A program made the position numbers and the translations under genes. A DNA stretch of 64,000 bases. Source: Candidatus Marispirochaeta associata (GTDB lineage: Bacteria; Spirochaetota; Spirochaetia; JC444; Marispirochaetaceae). The notes below the pieces were generated by a model. The model ran no database searches. It saw only the letters and a program-made list of their open reading frames with translations, and was not told where the DNA came from. The stretch spans positions 1 to 64,000 of the forward strand of contig JWTM01000475.1 of the NCBI GenBank assembly GCA_001749745.1. Reading direction: 5' to 3'. Below, in pieces: positions 9,464-17,281 of this stretch. How positions within the stretch are numbered: the stretch's first letter is position 1; each line of letters starts with the position of its first letter.

Positions 9464-10093
9464 ATGACCGATCTGCTCTTAATTCGCCACGGAGAGACCC
9501 GCTGGAACACGGAAAAACGTTTTCAAGGCACCGCCGATAGTCCCCTGACCGAACAGGGGGAGCGACAGGCGTGGCTTCTGGCGGAAAGAATCGCAAGCTT
9601 AGAGCCGGAGGCCCTCTATTCCAGCGACCTGGGCCGGGCGGCCTCTACCGCCGGGATCATCGGCGCCGCCTGCGACCTACAGGCCACGCCGGATACGCGC
9701 CTGCGGGAGCGGAATGTCGGGATTTTAACGGGGCTTACCTTCGAGGTTATCCGGGACGATCATGCCCATATTTGGAAGCAGTACTTCGACCACGACTATA
9801 TCATTCCCGACGGGGAATCCCTGCGTTCGGTGGTCGACCGGGGCGAAAGTTTTCTCGACTATCTGACCCAGGCGCATCCCAATGGTCTGGTGGTGGCCGT
9901 CAGCCACGGCGCGATCATCAGCGCCCTCTTGCGCAAACTGCTGCATATTCCTGCCGACGCACCGCGAAGCTTCTCCCTCTTCAACTGCGCCTTGAACCGG
10001 CTGGAGTATAAGGGCGGCAGCTGGAAGCTTACTCTTTTGGGGGACGTCTCCCACCTCGAGGCGGAGACGGCCGTGTTTGATGAGGTGCAGTAG
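9464..10093 (+). CDS. Histidine phosphatase family protein (phosphoglycerate mutase-like)
   Basis: The 209-residue protein has the RHG signature at the N-terminus (LLIRHGETRWN, H9 as phospho-acceptor), YSSDLGRAASTA, RERNVG and the second catalytic histidine in VAVSHGAI. It fits the broad-specificity phosphatase/CobC/GpmB-like branch; the substrate cannot be told from sequence. I choose ATG 9464 because homologues begin one or two residues before LLLIRHGE; an in-frame ATG at 9428 would add an unrelated tail. The last 75 bases recur at 11359-11434, on the far side of the neighbouring ATPase gene. Confidence 0.88.
   Translation: MTDLLLIRHGETRWNTEKRFQGTADSPLTEQGERQAWLLAERIASLEPEALYSSDLGRAASTAGIIGAACDLQATPDTRLRERNVGILTGLTFEVIRDDHAHIWKQYFDHDYIIPDGESLRSVVDRGESFLDYLTQAHPNGLVVAVSHGAIISALLRKLLHIPADAPRSFSLFNCALNRLEYKGGSWKLTLLGDVSHLEAETAVFDEVQ
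10019..10093 (+). repeat. Direct repeat copy 1: 3' end of the phosphatase gene
   Basis: These bases form the real 3' end of the phosphatase gene. They match 11359-11434 in the same direction with only a few substitutions and small gaps; the last 40 bases differ at very few positions, ending in GATGAGGTGCAGTAG in both copies. Confidence 0.85.
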
Positions 10094-10095
10094 GG

Positions 10096-11274
10096 TTACT
10101 CAGCCGGCAAATGATCGTGGACCCTATGCCAGGGAACCAATTCCACCCTTCTATCAATACGTAGAGATTCACCATACAAGGATAACAACACCCCTCTCCC
10201 GGGCATAAGTTGATCCAACTGCTTCATGAACGAAGTTAGTTGCCGCTCTTTCATTGCCTTTGCCATCTTGATCTCGATATAGATCGGCTCGGGATAGGCG
10301 TCAAGAACCAAGTCGACCTCGTTGCCGTGACTATCCCTGTAAAAAAAAAGCGAGAAGGCGGCATTCGTACTGCTGCGATATTTCTCTATCTCCATGACAA
10401 TGAAATTCTCGAACAAAGCACCGTTATGCAGTCCTTCCGCCAAACTCGCGGCTCGAGGATAATTAAGCAGGTAGGCGGCTAAGCCGGTATCGGTAAAATA
10501 GATTTTGGGTGATTTTACCAAACGCTTTGAAATATTCTTTGAGTAGGGTCGTAACCGGTAGATAATTCTCCCGGCCTCCAGTATGAAAAGCCAACGTTCT
10601 ACCGTCTTGGCCGAGATACCGGCGGTACGGGACAGCTCGGCTTTATTTAGTACAGAGGAGGTTCGAGCAGCCAGGAGCTCAAGGAAGGTATGAAATCGGC
10701 TTAGTTCCTGAACATCGAGAATCTGGCGTAGGTCTCGCTCCAGGTAAGTGGTCACATAAGAGCTATAAAAACGTCGCCAATCGACACCGTGGACTAAACA
10801 ATCCGGATACCCTCCGTGCAGAATACGCTCGAAGACTTCGACCAAACTCTCATTCCCCCGGGCCGGGACCTCCTTGAGGCTCATACCCAAGAGCTCGAAT
10901 ATGGCCGCACGCCCGGCCAGGGATTCACTGACTCCTTGCATCATATGGAAGGCTTGGGATCCGGTCAGAATATATCGACCAGTTCGACGACGGTCTGCAT
11001 CAACCGCCATCTTAATATACGGGAGGATACCCGGAGCATATTGAACCTCATCGATTACTACCTGCTCCGGTAACGATTCAAGAAAGAGAGCTGGATCATC
11101 TTGAGCGGCTTTTCTCTGCCACGGATCATCCAAACTCACGTAGGCGTAGGCGGGAAAAAGCTCACGGCAGAGGGTAGATTTACCGCTTTGCCGCGGACCG
11201 GTCAGCACTAACACAGGAAACTGAGAAACGGATTCCTCTATATAGGGTTCTATTGTGCGCCGGATATACTTCAT
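10096..11274 (-). CDS. AAA ATPase with DUF4143 domain, second copy type
   Basis: This 392-residue protein has a Walker A (TGPRQSGKST, residues 25-34), a Walker B-like VVIDEVQYAP and a C-terminal DUF4143 region with a nuclease-like HGNEVDLVLDAYPEPIYIEIK. It belongs to the same broad family as 7513-8889 but to a different subgroup, because the N-termini and lengths differ. It ends three bases from the phosphatase stop codon. Together with its upstream region it lies between two copies of the phosphatase 3' end, a sign that it arrived as an inserted cassette. Confidence 0.88.
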   Translation of the reverse strand: MKYIRRTIEPYIEESVSQFPVLVLTGPRQSGKSTLCRELFPAYAYVSLDDPWQRKAAQDDPALFLESLPEQVVIDEVQYAPGILPYIKMAVDADRRRTGRYILTGSQAFHMMQGVSESLAGRAAIFELLGMSLKEVPARGNESLVEVFERILHGGYPDCLVHGVDWRRFYSSYVTTYLERDLRQILDVQELSRFHTFLELLAARTSSVLNKAELSRTAGISAKTVERWLFILEAGRIIYRLRPYSKNISKRLVKSPKIYFTDTGLAAYLLNYPRAASLAEGLHNGALFENFIVMEIEKYRSSTNAAFSLFFYRDSHGNEVDLVLDAYPEPIYIEIKMAKAMKERQLTSFMKQLDQLMPGRGVLLSLYGESLRIDRRVELVPWHRVHDHLPAE

Positions 11275-11284
11275 ACCATATAAA

Positions 11285-11307
11285 ATATCACTTCAGTATG
11301 TGAATAT
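11285..11307. promoter_or_regulatory. Imperfect palindrome upstream of the second DUF4143 gene
   Basis: ATATCAC (11285-11291) faces GTGAATAT (11300-11307), an inverted repeat with one extra base, just upstream of the ATG at 11274. It may be an operator. The evidence is the symmetry alone. Confidence 0.3.
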
Positions 11308-11358
11308 CCATCCTATAATGTCACATTTACACAAAAGTAGGATACTCGCCGATAAACT

Positions 11359-11434
11359 AGCTGAGAAGCGTTTACTCTTTGGGGGCCGTCTCCCGCCTCG
11401 AGGCGGAGACGGCCGTGTTCGATGAGGTGCAGTA
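11359..11434 (+). repeat. Direct repeat copy 2: orphan 3' end of the phosphatase gene
   Basis: This is a near copy of 10019-10093 without the rest of the gene. It ends in the same GTGCAGTAG four bases before the hisIE stop. One base is missing in the ACTCTTTT run, and a few substitutions distinguish it from copy 1. Confidence 0.85.
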
Positions 11435-11438
11435 GTCT

Positions 11439-12005
11439 CTATCGCGACCGCTTGTCCAGCTCCGCCAGCACCTGCCGGTAATCGAGGCCCAGGGCCTCTA
11501 ATAGCACCAGCATGTGGTAGATCAGGTCGGCCGCTTCATACAAGATCTCGTCCGGCTGTTGAGCCAGGATCAGCTCCACCGCTTCCTCGCCGGTCTTCTT
11601 GCGGATCTTCTCGAGGCCGGAGGTAAAGAGGTGGGTGGTGTAGCTGCCTTCGGGCAGGCTGATCCGCCGCTGACGGATCACCTCGGCTAGGCGAGAGAGG
11701 ACGTCGCTTCCCGATGCCGACGGAGCGGCGCTCGTTTGGGCCGGGGACTCTTCGGCCGCGGCGGTCTTAGCTACAGACTCCTCCCCGCCGAAGAGCACGG
11801 TCTCGTACCAGCTTCCCCGCTTGAGGATCTCCTTAAAAGGGGTATTCTCCTTGTAGGGTAAAAGCCTGCCGGTATCCTTGTGCACATGCCAGAGCACCCG
11901 CTGCTCGATGCTCTTGCGGTGTCCCTTCTCCGACTGGAGGAGCACATCGGCGACGGCTCCATTCTCGTTTTTGACTACCAGGGGCAGAATCGTATCCCGT
12001 TCCAC
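11439..12005 (-). CDS. hisE: Phosphoribosyl-ATP pyrophosphatase with degenerate HisI-like N-terminus
   Basis: The C-terminal half of this 188-residue protein is HisE: EKIRKKTGEEAVELILA followed by LYEAADLIYHMLVLLEA, the acidic metal-binding pattern of MazG-type pyrophosphatases. It hydrolyses PR-ATP in the second step of histidine synthesis. The first 75 residues resemble the position of HisI in HisIE fusions (KSIEQRVLWHVHKDTGRL), but the zinc-binding cysteines and CDxD-type motif of the cyclohydrolase are absent. An alanine/serine-rich linker (about 80-105) joins the parts. The start is GTG 12005 with AAGGAG upstream. It follows hisA by 25 bases. Confidence 0.85.
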   Translation of the reverse strand: MERDTILPLVVKNENGAVADVLLQSEKGHRKSIEQRVLWHVHKDTGRLLPYKENTPFKEILKRGSWYETVLFGGEESVAKTAAAEESPAQTSAAPSASGSDVLSRLAEVIRQRRISLPEGSYTTHLFTSGLEKIRKKTGEEAVELILAQQPDEILYEAADLIYHMLVLLEALGLDYRQVLAELDKRSR

Positions 12006-12030
12006 TCACTCGCTCCTTACTCGCGTTCGC

Positions 12031-12792
12031 TTAATTTTTGTCGCCCGGGTAGGCGGTCGCCAGCTCCTCAAAGGCGAGGGGACCGCCGAAGAGATCCAGG
12101 GCGCTCCCGACGGTGAAGTCGATGCGGCCTTGGCCGATCTCTTCAATGCGCTTAATGTCTTCATTATTGCGGATACCGCCGGCGTAGGCCGCCGGGATCG
12201 GGGAGCCTTCGTTCATGATGCGGACCACCGCCTCTTCGATTCCCTGCCGCTTCCCCTCTACGTCGGCCGCATGCACCAGGAACTCATCGCAGTCGTCGGA
12301 GAGCTCCTGAAGAAGAGCCGGCTCCAGCTTCAGGGAGGAGATCTTCTGCCAGCGGTCGGTGGCGATAAAGTACTCCCCGCCTACCCGCTTGCAACTCAGG
12401 TCGAGCACCAACCGATCCCGGCCGACAGCCTTCCGCATCTCGTTCAACCGCTCCGCATCGAGCCGGCCTTCCCGGAAGACAAAACTGGTAACGATCACGT
12501 GGCTCGCCCCGGCATCCAGGAAGCTTGCGGCATTCTGCGGATTTATCCCGCCGCCGATCTGCAATCCCCCGGGGTAGGCCCGGAGACTGGAGAGAGCCTC
12601 CTCCTCATTCCCGGGCCCCAGCATGATCACATGCCCGCCCGCGAGTCCGTGGCGGCGATAGAGTTCGGCATACCAGGCGGCCGGCTTCTCGGCCACGAAG
12701 TTCTCATCCGCTCCCGCGTCGTTCAGGCTACCGCCGACTATCTGTTTGACCTTTCCCTGATGAAGATCGATACAGGGTCTAAAACGCATCAT
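12031..12792 (-). CDS. hisA: ProFAR isomerase, eukaryotic-type HisA
   Basis: This 253-residue TIM-barrel enzyme catalyses the Amadori-type isomerisation of ProFAR in histidine synthesis. It follows the eukaryotic-like HisA pattern (FRPCIDLHQGKVKQIVGG, then LQIGGGINPQNA, VLDLSCKR and FTVGSALDLFGG) rather than the usual bacterial one. The start could be either of two adjacent ATG codons. It forms a two-gene unit with hisE, transcribed away from mazEF. A promoter with a consensus -10 ends just before the start, and no ribosome-binding site is visible. Confidence 0.9.
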   Translation of the reverse strand: MMRFRPCIDLHQGKVKQIVGGSLNDAGADENFVAEKPAAWYAELYRRHGLAGGHVIMLGPGNEEEALSSLRAYPGGLQIGGGINPQNAASFLDAGASHVIVTSFVFREGRLDAERLNEMRKAVGRDRLVLDLSCKRVGGEYFIATDRWQKISSLKLEPALLQELSDDCDEFLVHAADVEGKRQGIEEAVVRIMNEGSPIPAAYAGGIRNNEDIKRIEEIGQGRIDFTVGSALDLFGGPLAFEELATAYPGDKN

Positions 12793-12801
12793 TCCGTCGC
12801 C

Positions 12802-12830
12802 AGTATAGCGGAATCGGGGAGGCTTTTGAA
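12802..12830 (-). promoter_or_regulatory. Promoter of hisA-hisE
   Basis: On the minus strand TTCAAA (12830-12825) and TATACT (12807-12802) are 17 bases apart. The start would fall near 12795, three bases before the first ATG. Confidence 0.55.
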
Positions 12831-12837
12831 GATTGGC

Positions 12838-12866
12838 TTGCCCATCGGTATAACCAAGGTTATACT
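12838..12866 (+). promoter_or_regulatory. mazEF promoter with overlapping palindromic operator
   Basis: TTGCCC (12838-12843) and TATACT (12861-12866) are 17 bases apart. GTATAACC (12848-12855) and GGTTATAC (12858-12865) form a perfect palindrome around AA that covers the spacer and the -10 box. This is the expected place for autorepression by MazE or MazEF. The start would coincide with the mazE ATG at 12873. Confidence 0.7.
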
Positions 12867-12872
12867 ATCCCT

Positions 12873-13115
12873 ATGAAGACCGCTGTATCCATCCCTGATG
12901 AGATCTATTCCACCGCCGAGGAGCTCTGTCGTAGGTTGAGCATCCCGCGTAGCCGGCTCTATGCCTTAGCCCTTGAAGAGTACCTTGAGCGCCACATCGA
13001 TGCAGATATAACCGCTATATTGAACAAGCTCTATGCGGACACAGAGAGTCAAATAGACTCCGCCTTGATAGAAGCCCAAAAACGAGCTATCGGCAGTGAC
13101 GATTCGGCGTGGTGA
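12873..13115 (+). CDS. mazE: MazE-like ribbon-helix-helix antitoxin
   Basis: The 80-residue protein begins MKTAVSIPDEIYSTAEELCRRL, a ribbon-helix-helix DNA-binding segment with PRSRLYALALEEYLE as the second helix. The acidic C-terminus would bind and block MazF. It overlaps mazF by 20 bases. The palindromic operator just upstream supports autoregulation. There is no ribosome-binding site and the predicted transcript begins at or within a base or two of the ATG, so translation may be leaderless. Confidence 0.88.
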   Translation: MKTAVSIPDEIYSTAEELCRRLSIPRSRLYALALEEYLERHIDADITAILNKLYADTESQIDSALIEAQKRAIGSDDSAW

Positions 13116-13458
13116 AATTTGGTGGGCGGATTTAGGCTTCCCGAACGGATCGGAAGCCGGATTTCGACGTCCCGTTTTAGTTATGCAGGCCGACTCCTTC
13201 AATCAGAGTCGAATCAAAACCGTAATCTGTATCGCCTTAACCTCTAATTTGCGCCTTGAGGAGGCGCCCGGAAACTGGCTTATCACCAAAGAAGAGAGCA
13301 GTCTCCCGAAGGATTCGGTAGCCAATGTATCTCAGATAATCACCATAGATAAGGATATGCTCCAAGAGAGAGTCGGCAGGCTCTCCGAGCCGACCCTGCA
13401 CAGTATAGAGGCCGGTATTAATCTGGTGCTTGATCTCTCCCCGTACATGCCCCGATAA
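13096..13458 (+). CDS. mazF: MazF/PemK-family mRNA interferase toxin
   Basis: This 120-residue protein has the MazF core: IRRGEIWWADLG, FRRPVLVMQADSFNQS and TVICIALTSNL, with the strand pattern of the PemK/MazF barrel. It should cleave mRNA at short sequence motifs when MazE is lost. The start is GTG 13096 inside the end of mazE. The length is normal and no disruption is seen, so the pair looks functional. Confidence 0.92.
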   Translation: MTIRRGEIWWADLGFPNGSEAGFRRPVLVMQADSFNQSRIKTVICIALTSNLRLEEAPGNWLITKEESSLPKDSVANVSQIITIDKDMLQERVGRLSEPTLHSIEAGINLVLDLSPYMPR

Positions 13459-13466
13459 TAGGATCA

Positions 13467-14192
13467 ATGAAATACAAACTCGAGACGATACCGGTCTGGG
13501 ACGCCTTCGATGCGGAGGGGGAGTGTCCTTTCTGCCTCTTGGAGCAGAAGGCCGAAGAGGGCTATGTGAAGTTCTTTATGGGTAACTCGGTGATGGTGCC
13601 GGAGATGCGGGTCGAGGTCAACAAAACGGGCTTCTGCCGCACCCACTATCCGATGCTCTTCAATACCCGGGCCAATCGTCATGCCCTGGGGCTGATGACC
13701 CATACCCACTTCTCGACCGCCTTCATGGAGTGCGGTAAGGGACTGAAGAAGCTCGCCGGCGGGACTAAGCGCGACCTGAAGCGGGGGCTCGCGCAGTTGG
13801 CGGAGAAGTTCCGGCGGGATACGGATGAGTGCATGATTTGCTCGCGGATCGAGGAGACCCTCAAGCGCTATCTCTTTACCGCCCTCTATCTCTGGAAGAA
13901 GGATGAGGAGGGCTTTCGCGGTCGCTACGCCTCGTCCAAGGGGTTCTGCCGCCATCACCTTAGTCCTCTTCTGGAGATGGCCGGCGAGGTGCTCCCGGGC
14001 AAACTGCAGGGGGAGTGGATCGTGGCCACCGCGGAGCTGATGGAGGCCAATACCGAACGGCTGGACGGCGAGCTCTTCTGGTATACCCAGAAGTTCGACT
14101 TTCAGAACGACGACAAACCCTGGGGTACGGCCAAGGATGCGCTGGAACGGGGGATTCAGAAACTGGAAGGGACGATCCTCAAGGATCCCTAA
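13467..14192 (+). CDS. DUF6062 family protein, cysteine-rich
   Basis: The 241-residue protein has two similar cysteine/histidine units. CPFC (about residue 20) pairs with GFCRTHYP (about 52), and CMIC (about 128) pairs with GFCRHHLSP (about 157). This layout suggests two zinc sites from an internal duplication. The family is uncharacterised and I give no function. It starts 8 bases after mazF and overlaps the convergent pyrC by 14 bases. It is probably cytoplasmic, since no signal or membrane segment is seen. Confidence 0.75.
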   Translation: MKYKLETIPVWDAFDAEGECPFCLLEQKAEEGYVKFFMGNSVMVPEMRVEVNKTGFCRTHYPMLFNTRANRHALGLMTHTHFSTAFMECGKGLKKLAGGTKRDLKRGLAQLAEKFRRDTDECMICSRIEETLKRYLFTALYLWKKDEEGFRGRYASSKGFCRHHLSPLLEMAGEVLPGKLQGEWIVATAELMEANTERLDGELFWYTQKFDFQNDDKPWGTAKDALERGIQKLEGTILKDP

Positions 14193-15177
14193 AGCCCCAG
14201 GCAAGCTCTTCGCCCGCACAGACGGGCACCACGCCGCCGGTCTCGGCCGGCACCTGCCAGTGACTCTTCTCTCCTATCAACTCGCTCCGATTCAAAGGCA
14301 GGCCGTAGAACTCGGCCCCGAAGCGAGAGGTAAAATCCTCATACGTCTCGAGCTTTCCCGCCTCCTCGAAGACCCCGGCCAGAAGGGAGAGCGCTACCGG
14401 CGCGGTAAAGGAGCCGGCTGCTCCGTCGGCCTTGGCTTCCGGACTGTGGGGGGCGCTGTCGGAACCGAAGAAGAAGCGCCCCGAGGATGAGGTCGCTGCC
14501 TCGATCAATGCTTTCCGGTCGGCGTCGAATTTGACGATCGGCTTACAGAAAAGGCGGCTGTCGAGCTTCCCGCCGAGCATCTGCTCGGCCGTGAAGGCCA
14601 GGTGGTGGGCGGTGATGGTCGCCCCCACGGATCGGGGGAGGTCGTAAAGGGCCTCCACGGCTGCTTTGCTCGAGAGATGCTCCACCACGATCTTCAGCCG
14701 CGGGAAATCCCGGGCGATGCGGGTAACATGGGGCAGAAAGGCCGCCTCCCGCTCGAATACCGGCGCGTCGGGATCCTCGGCGTGCACGCAGAGCACCAGG
14801 CCCGCCTGCTGCAGGGCCTCGAAGAGCGGGTAGGCCTCCCCTGGTTCACGGATGCCGTCCTCGGCGTTGGTGGTCGCCCCGGCGGGGTAGTACTTGCCGG
14901 CTACGGCGCCGACCTTTTTCAGGGCGGGAATCGCTCCGGGGTCGAGTTTCGGCAGAAGCTTGAAGCTCATCAGCGGCTCGAAGCCGGGGGCGGCGGCCAT
15001 AATCTCGTCCCGATAGCTCTTTAGGCCTTCCGGGGTCGTAACCGGCGGCAGGGTGTTGGGCATGACCAGCGCCCGGGAGAAGGCGGCGGCGCTGTAGGGG
15101 GCGACGGCTTTGAGCATCTCCCCCTGGCGAAGATGCAGGTGAAAATCATCGGGGCGGCGAATGCGGATCTGCTTCAT
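14179..15177 (-). CDS. pyrC: Dihydroorotase
   Basis: PyrC closes carbamoyl-aspartate to dihydroorotate in pyrimidine synthesis. The 332-residue length and motifs fit the short type II (E. coli PyrC-like) class: metal-binding HLHLR (H13, H15), K95 in AGKYYPAGAT as the carboxylated bridging lysine, metal histidines in VLCVHAE and VVEHLSS, and the aspartate in FFGSDSAPHS. A good ribosome-binding site (GGAGAG) precedes the ATG. It lies 19 bases downstream of the STAS gene, so it may be co-transcribed with the signalling genes. No other pyr gene is in the window. Confidence 0.95.
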   Translation of the reverse strand: MKQIRIRRPDDFHLHLRQGEMLKAVAPYSAAAFSRALVMPNTLPPVTTPEGLKSYRDEIMAAAPGFEPLMSFKLLPKLDPGAIPALKKVGAVAGKYYPAGATTNAEDGIREPGEAYPLFEALQQAGLVLCVHAEDPDAPVFEREAAFLPHVTRIARDFPRLKIVVEHLSSKAAVEALYDLPRSVGATITAHHLAFTAEQMLGGKLDSRLFCKPIVKFDADRKALIEAATSSSGRFFFGSDSAPHSPEAKADGAAGSFTAPVALSLLAGVFEEAGKLETYEDFTSRFGAEFYGLPLNRSELIGEKSHWQVPAETGGVVPVCAGEELAWGFRDP

Positions 15178-15195
15178 GGTCTCTCCTACCGGGAG

Positions 15196-15504
15196 CTACT
15201 GAGAGATAGGGAAGATCCGATCTAAGTGGATCTCCCGGAACTGATTCAAAAGAGTTTCAGAAATGCCCTTTATCTCCATGCTCCCCTCTTTGGAGTTCAT
15301 GAACTTGAAGAAGTTCAAGAGCTTGCCGATGGCCGAGGAGGTCACCGTGTTCACCGTCGAGAGGTCGAAGGCGACATGGCTCAAGCCGTCGACCTCCATC
15401 AGCTCCATCAGCTTGACCGATAGATCATGCCCGCTGTCGCTGTCGATGTTGCCGTCGATCCGCACCAGCGCCCGTCCTCCATTAATTGTCTCGGTTATCG
15501 TCAT
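15196..15504 (-). CDS. STAS-domain anti-sigma factor antagonist
   Basis: This 102-residue protein is a single STAS domain: ALVRIDGNIDSDSGHDL, then VAFDLSTVNTVTSSAIGKLLN, where the serine run TSSAIG holds the expected phosphorylation site. It would bind the HATPase switch kinase encoded just upstream, in the SpoIIAA/RsbV manner. I place the start at ATG 15504, which has GAGAGGGGACG before it; a further ATG at 15564 lies deep inside the upstream gene. The genes overlap by 23 bases and are likely coupled. Confidence 0.88.
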   Translation of the reverse strand: MTITETINGGRALVRIDGNIDSDSGHDLSVKLMELMEVDGLSHVAFDLSTVNTVTSSAIGKLLNFFKFMNSKEGSMEIKGISETLLNQFREIHLDRIFPISQ

Positions 15505-16360
15505 CGTCCCCTCTCCTCTTAGTGAGTAGCAAAGTAACCATTTTTCCCCCGTCCGAGTAGTCAACCCGGTCGAATACCGATTTAATCAGCCGAATCCCCT
15601 TGCCGGCTTCCGCCTCCGGGGCCAGACCCTGCGCTTCGACCGTCGCACTATCAAATCCGTCGCCCTCGTCGTGAATCGCTAAGCGCGCCGTCCCGCCCTC
15701 TATGGTCAGCTCGAGCTCGATCCCCCGGGAACAATAGGGTTCCTGGCCCAGGCGCTCCTCCTTGAGAGATTCGTAGCGGAGGATTCCGTCGGGACCCGAG
15801 GTTTTTACGGCTGAATCGAGGGCCAGGCAGCCGTGCTCGAGGCTGTTGGTAAGGGCCTCTTCCAGGGCCAGCTGCAGCTGCTCGGCCTCGACGGAAGAAG
15901 AACAGAAGCCCTTCATACGATATTGATCGGCCAAATGGCAAGCGACCTTAGTTACGCGCAGCTCGTCGGCCCGCCATTCGTAACGGTGCTCAAGACTCTT
16001 CAGGCCCCGGCAGAGCCGCTCCTCCAGTTCCCGCTCCCGTTTCCGGCGGCCCATGGCGGCTAGCAGGGATTTCAGTACCCCGGCGGTGGGGGGCAAGAGG
16101 GCGATCAAGTCGACGCCCCGCACCGAGAGCCGGGCCAGGAGCTCCGGCCGGGAGGGATCGACCAGAAAAGCGCAGATCGAATCCCGCACAAGGTAGATCT
16201 CCCTCTCCAGGTCGTCGGCATCAAAGTCCGCTCCTAACGCGACCACGCTAAAGGAGGCATCGCCTGTTTCGACAGGCTCCATGCCGACTTCCCGGGCCGT
16301 CCGGTGGAGAATTTCTCTATACTCCGGCGAGAAGCCCCGGAATTGCACAAATTCTTGCAT
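15482..16360 (-). CDS. Anti-sigma-type HATPase (serine kinase-like) with a receiver-like N-terminus
   Basis: The last half of this 292-residue protein is a GHKL ATPase of the anti-sigma regulatory type: N-box ALEEALTNSLEHG, then IHDEGDGFD and GKGIRLIKSVFDRVDY. The first 120 residues look like a degenerate receiver domain (strand pattern ending in GVDLIALLPPTAG) without a clear phospho-acceptor. It likely binds or phosphorylates the STAS protein encoded next. Divergent from it is a SpoIIE phosphatase that could reset the STAS protein, giving a full partner switch; the target sigma factor or enzyme is not in the window. Confidence 0.82.
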   Translation of the reverse strand: MQEFVQFRGFSPEYREILHRTAREVGMEPVETGDASFSVVALGADFDADDLEREIYLVRDSICAFLVDPSRPELLARLSVRGVDLIALLPPTAGVLKSLLAAMGRRKRERELEERLCRGLKSLEHRYEWRADELRVTKVACHLADQYRMKGFCSSSVEAEQLQLALEEALTNSLEHGCLALDSAVKTSGPDGILRYESLKEERLGQEPYCSRGIELELTIEGGTARLAIHDEGDGFDSATVEAQGLAPEAEAGKGIRLIKSVFDRVDYSDGGKMVTLLLTKRRGDDDDNRDN

Positions 16361-16387
16361 ACCTTGATTAAAGTGTAGAAAGAGGTT

Positions 16388-16415
16388 TTGATTAATGCCA
16401 GCATTTTTTTACACT
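16388..16415 (+). promoter_or_regulatory. Promoter of the SpoIIE phosphatase operon
   Basis: TTGATT (16388-16393) and TACACT (16410-16415) are 16 bases apart, with a predicted start near 16422 and GGGGAAG before the ATG at 16439. Confidence 0.45.
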
Positions 16416-16438
16416 TAGTAGTGAGATAACAGGGGAAG

Positions 16439-17281
16439 ATGGCGACATTATCGGAGCATCAAGAACTCAAGAACGCCTACGTAAAGCTCAAGAAGCAGGC
16501 GGAGCAGCTGCGCAGGGCTAAAAAGCTCTTAGAGGAGCGGAACCGGGTGATGATGGAGGAGCTCGCCCTAGCGAGCGAACTGCAGAAGAGCCTCCTGCCC
16601 CGGGAGACGCCTCAGGAGCTCCCCTTGACGATCTCCCACCGCTACATCCCCTACCTCTCGGTGGGGGGCGACTTCTTCGATTACCTGAAGCTCAGCCCCA
16701 CCAAGGTCGGCTTGATTATCGCCGATGCTTCGGGGCACGGGGTGGCCTCGGCCTTCCTGACGGCCATGATGAAGAGCGCCTTCAACCATCTATCGGCCAA
16801 AACCGATTCACCCGCGGAGCTCTTGGCCGGCATCAACGAGGAGTTCTGCCGCACCATCCGCACCGATCACTACATTACCGCCTTCTACGGGGTAATCGAT
16901 ACCGAGACCCTGGAGTGCGTCTACGCCAACGCAGGCCATCCGCCGCAGATCCTGTTGCGCCGGGACGGCTCAATCGAGGAGCTCAACACCGAGGGCTTCT
17001 TCCTCGGCACCTTCGAGAGCACCGTCTATGAGGAGTCTTCGTTTACCCTCTACCCCGGCGACCGGCTGGTGCTCTTCACCGACGGGCTGCTCGAGACCGC
17101 CGACGCGCAGTTCGAATCCTTCGGCCGGGAGCGGCTTATCAAAATCCTAAACGAAACGGGGCAGACCGACTTAGAGAGTATGAGTAACGAGGTGATCTCA
17201 CAACTCCTCGCCTTTTTGGGAGGCGCGAGCTTCCAGGACGATATAACCCTCTTGACCGCGGAGATGATCGAGAGCCTATGA
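16439..17281 (+). CDS. SpoIIE/RsbU-type PP2C serine phosphatase
   Basis: This 280-residue protein has an N-terminal coiled coil (about 5-45, rich in KL, EE and RR) and a PP2C-type phosphatase domain. Metal-binding motifs are VGGDFFDYLKL, IADASGHGVASAF, LFTDGLLETA and FQDDITLL. It should dephosphorylate a STAS-domain protein, most simply the one encoded at 15196-15504. The stop overlaps the following response regulator by four bases, so stress-switch and two-component outputs are co-expressed. Confidence 0.93.
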   Translation: MATLSEHQELKNAYVKLKKQAEQLRRAKKLLEERNRVMMEELALASELQKSLLPRETPQELPLTISHRYIPYLSVGGDFFDYLKLSPTKVGLIIADASGHGVASAFLTAMMKSAFNHLSAKTDSPAELLAGINEEFCRTIRTDHYITAFYGVIDTETLECVYANAGHPPQILLRRDGSIEELNTEGFFLGTFESTVYEESSFTLYPGDRLVLFTDGLLETADAQFESFGRERLIKILNETGQTDLESMSNEVISQLLAFLGGASFQDDITLLTAEMIESL

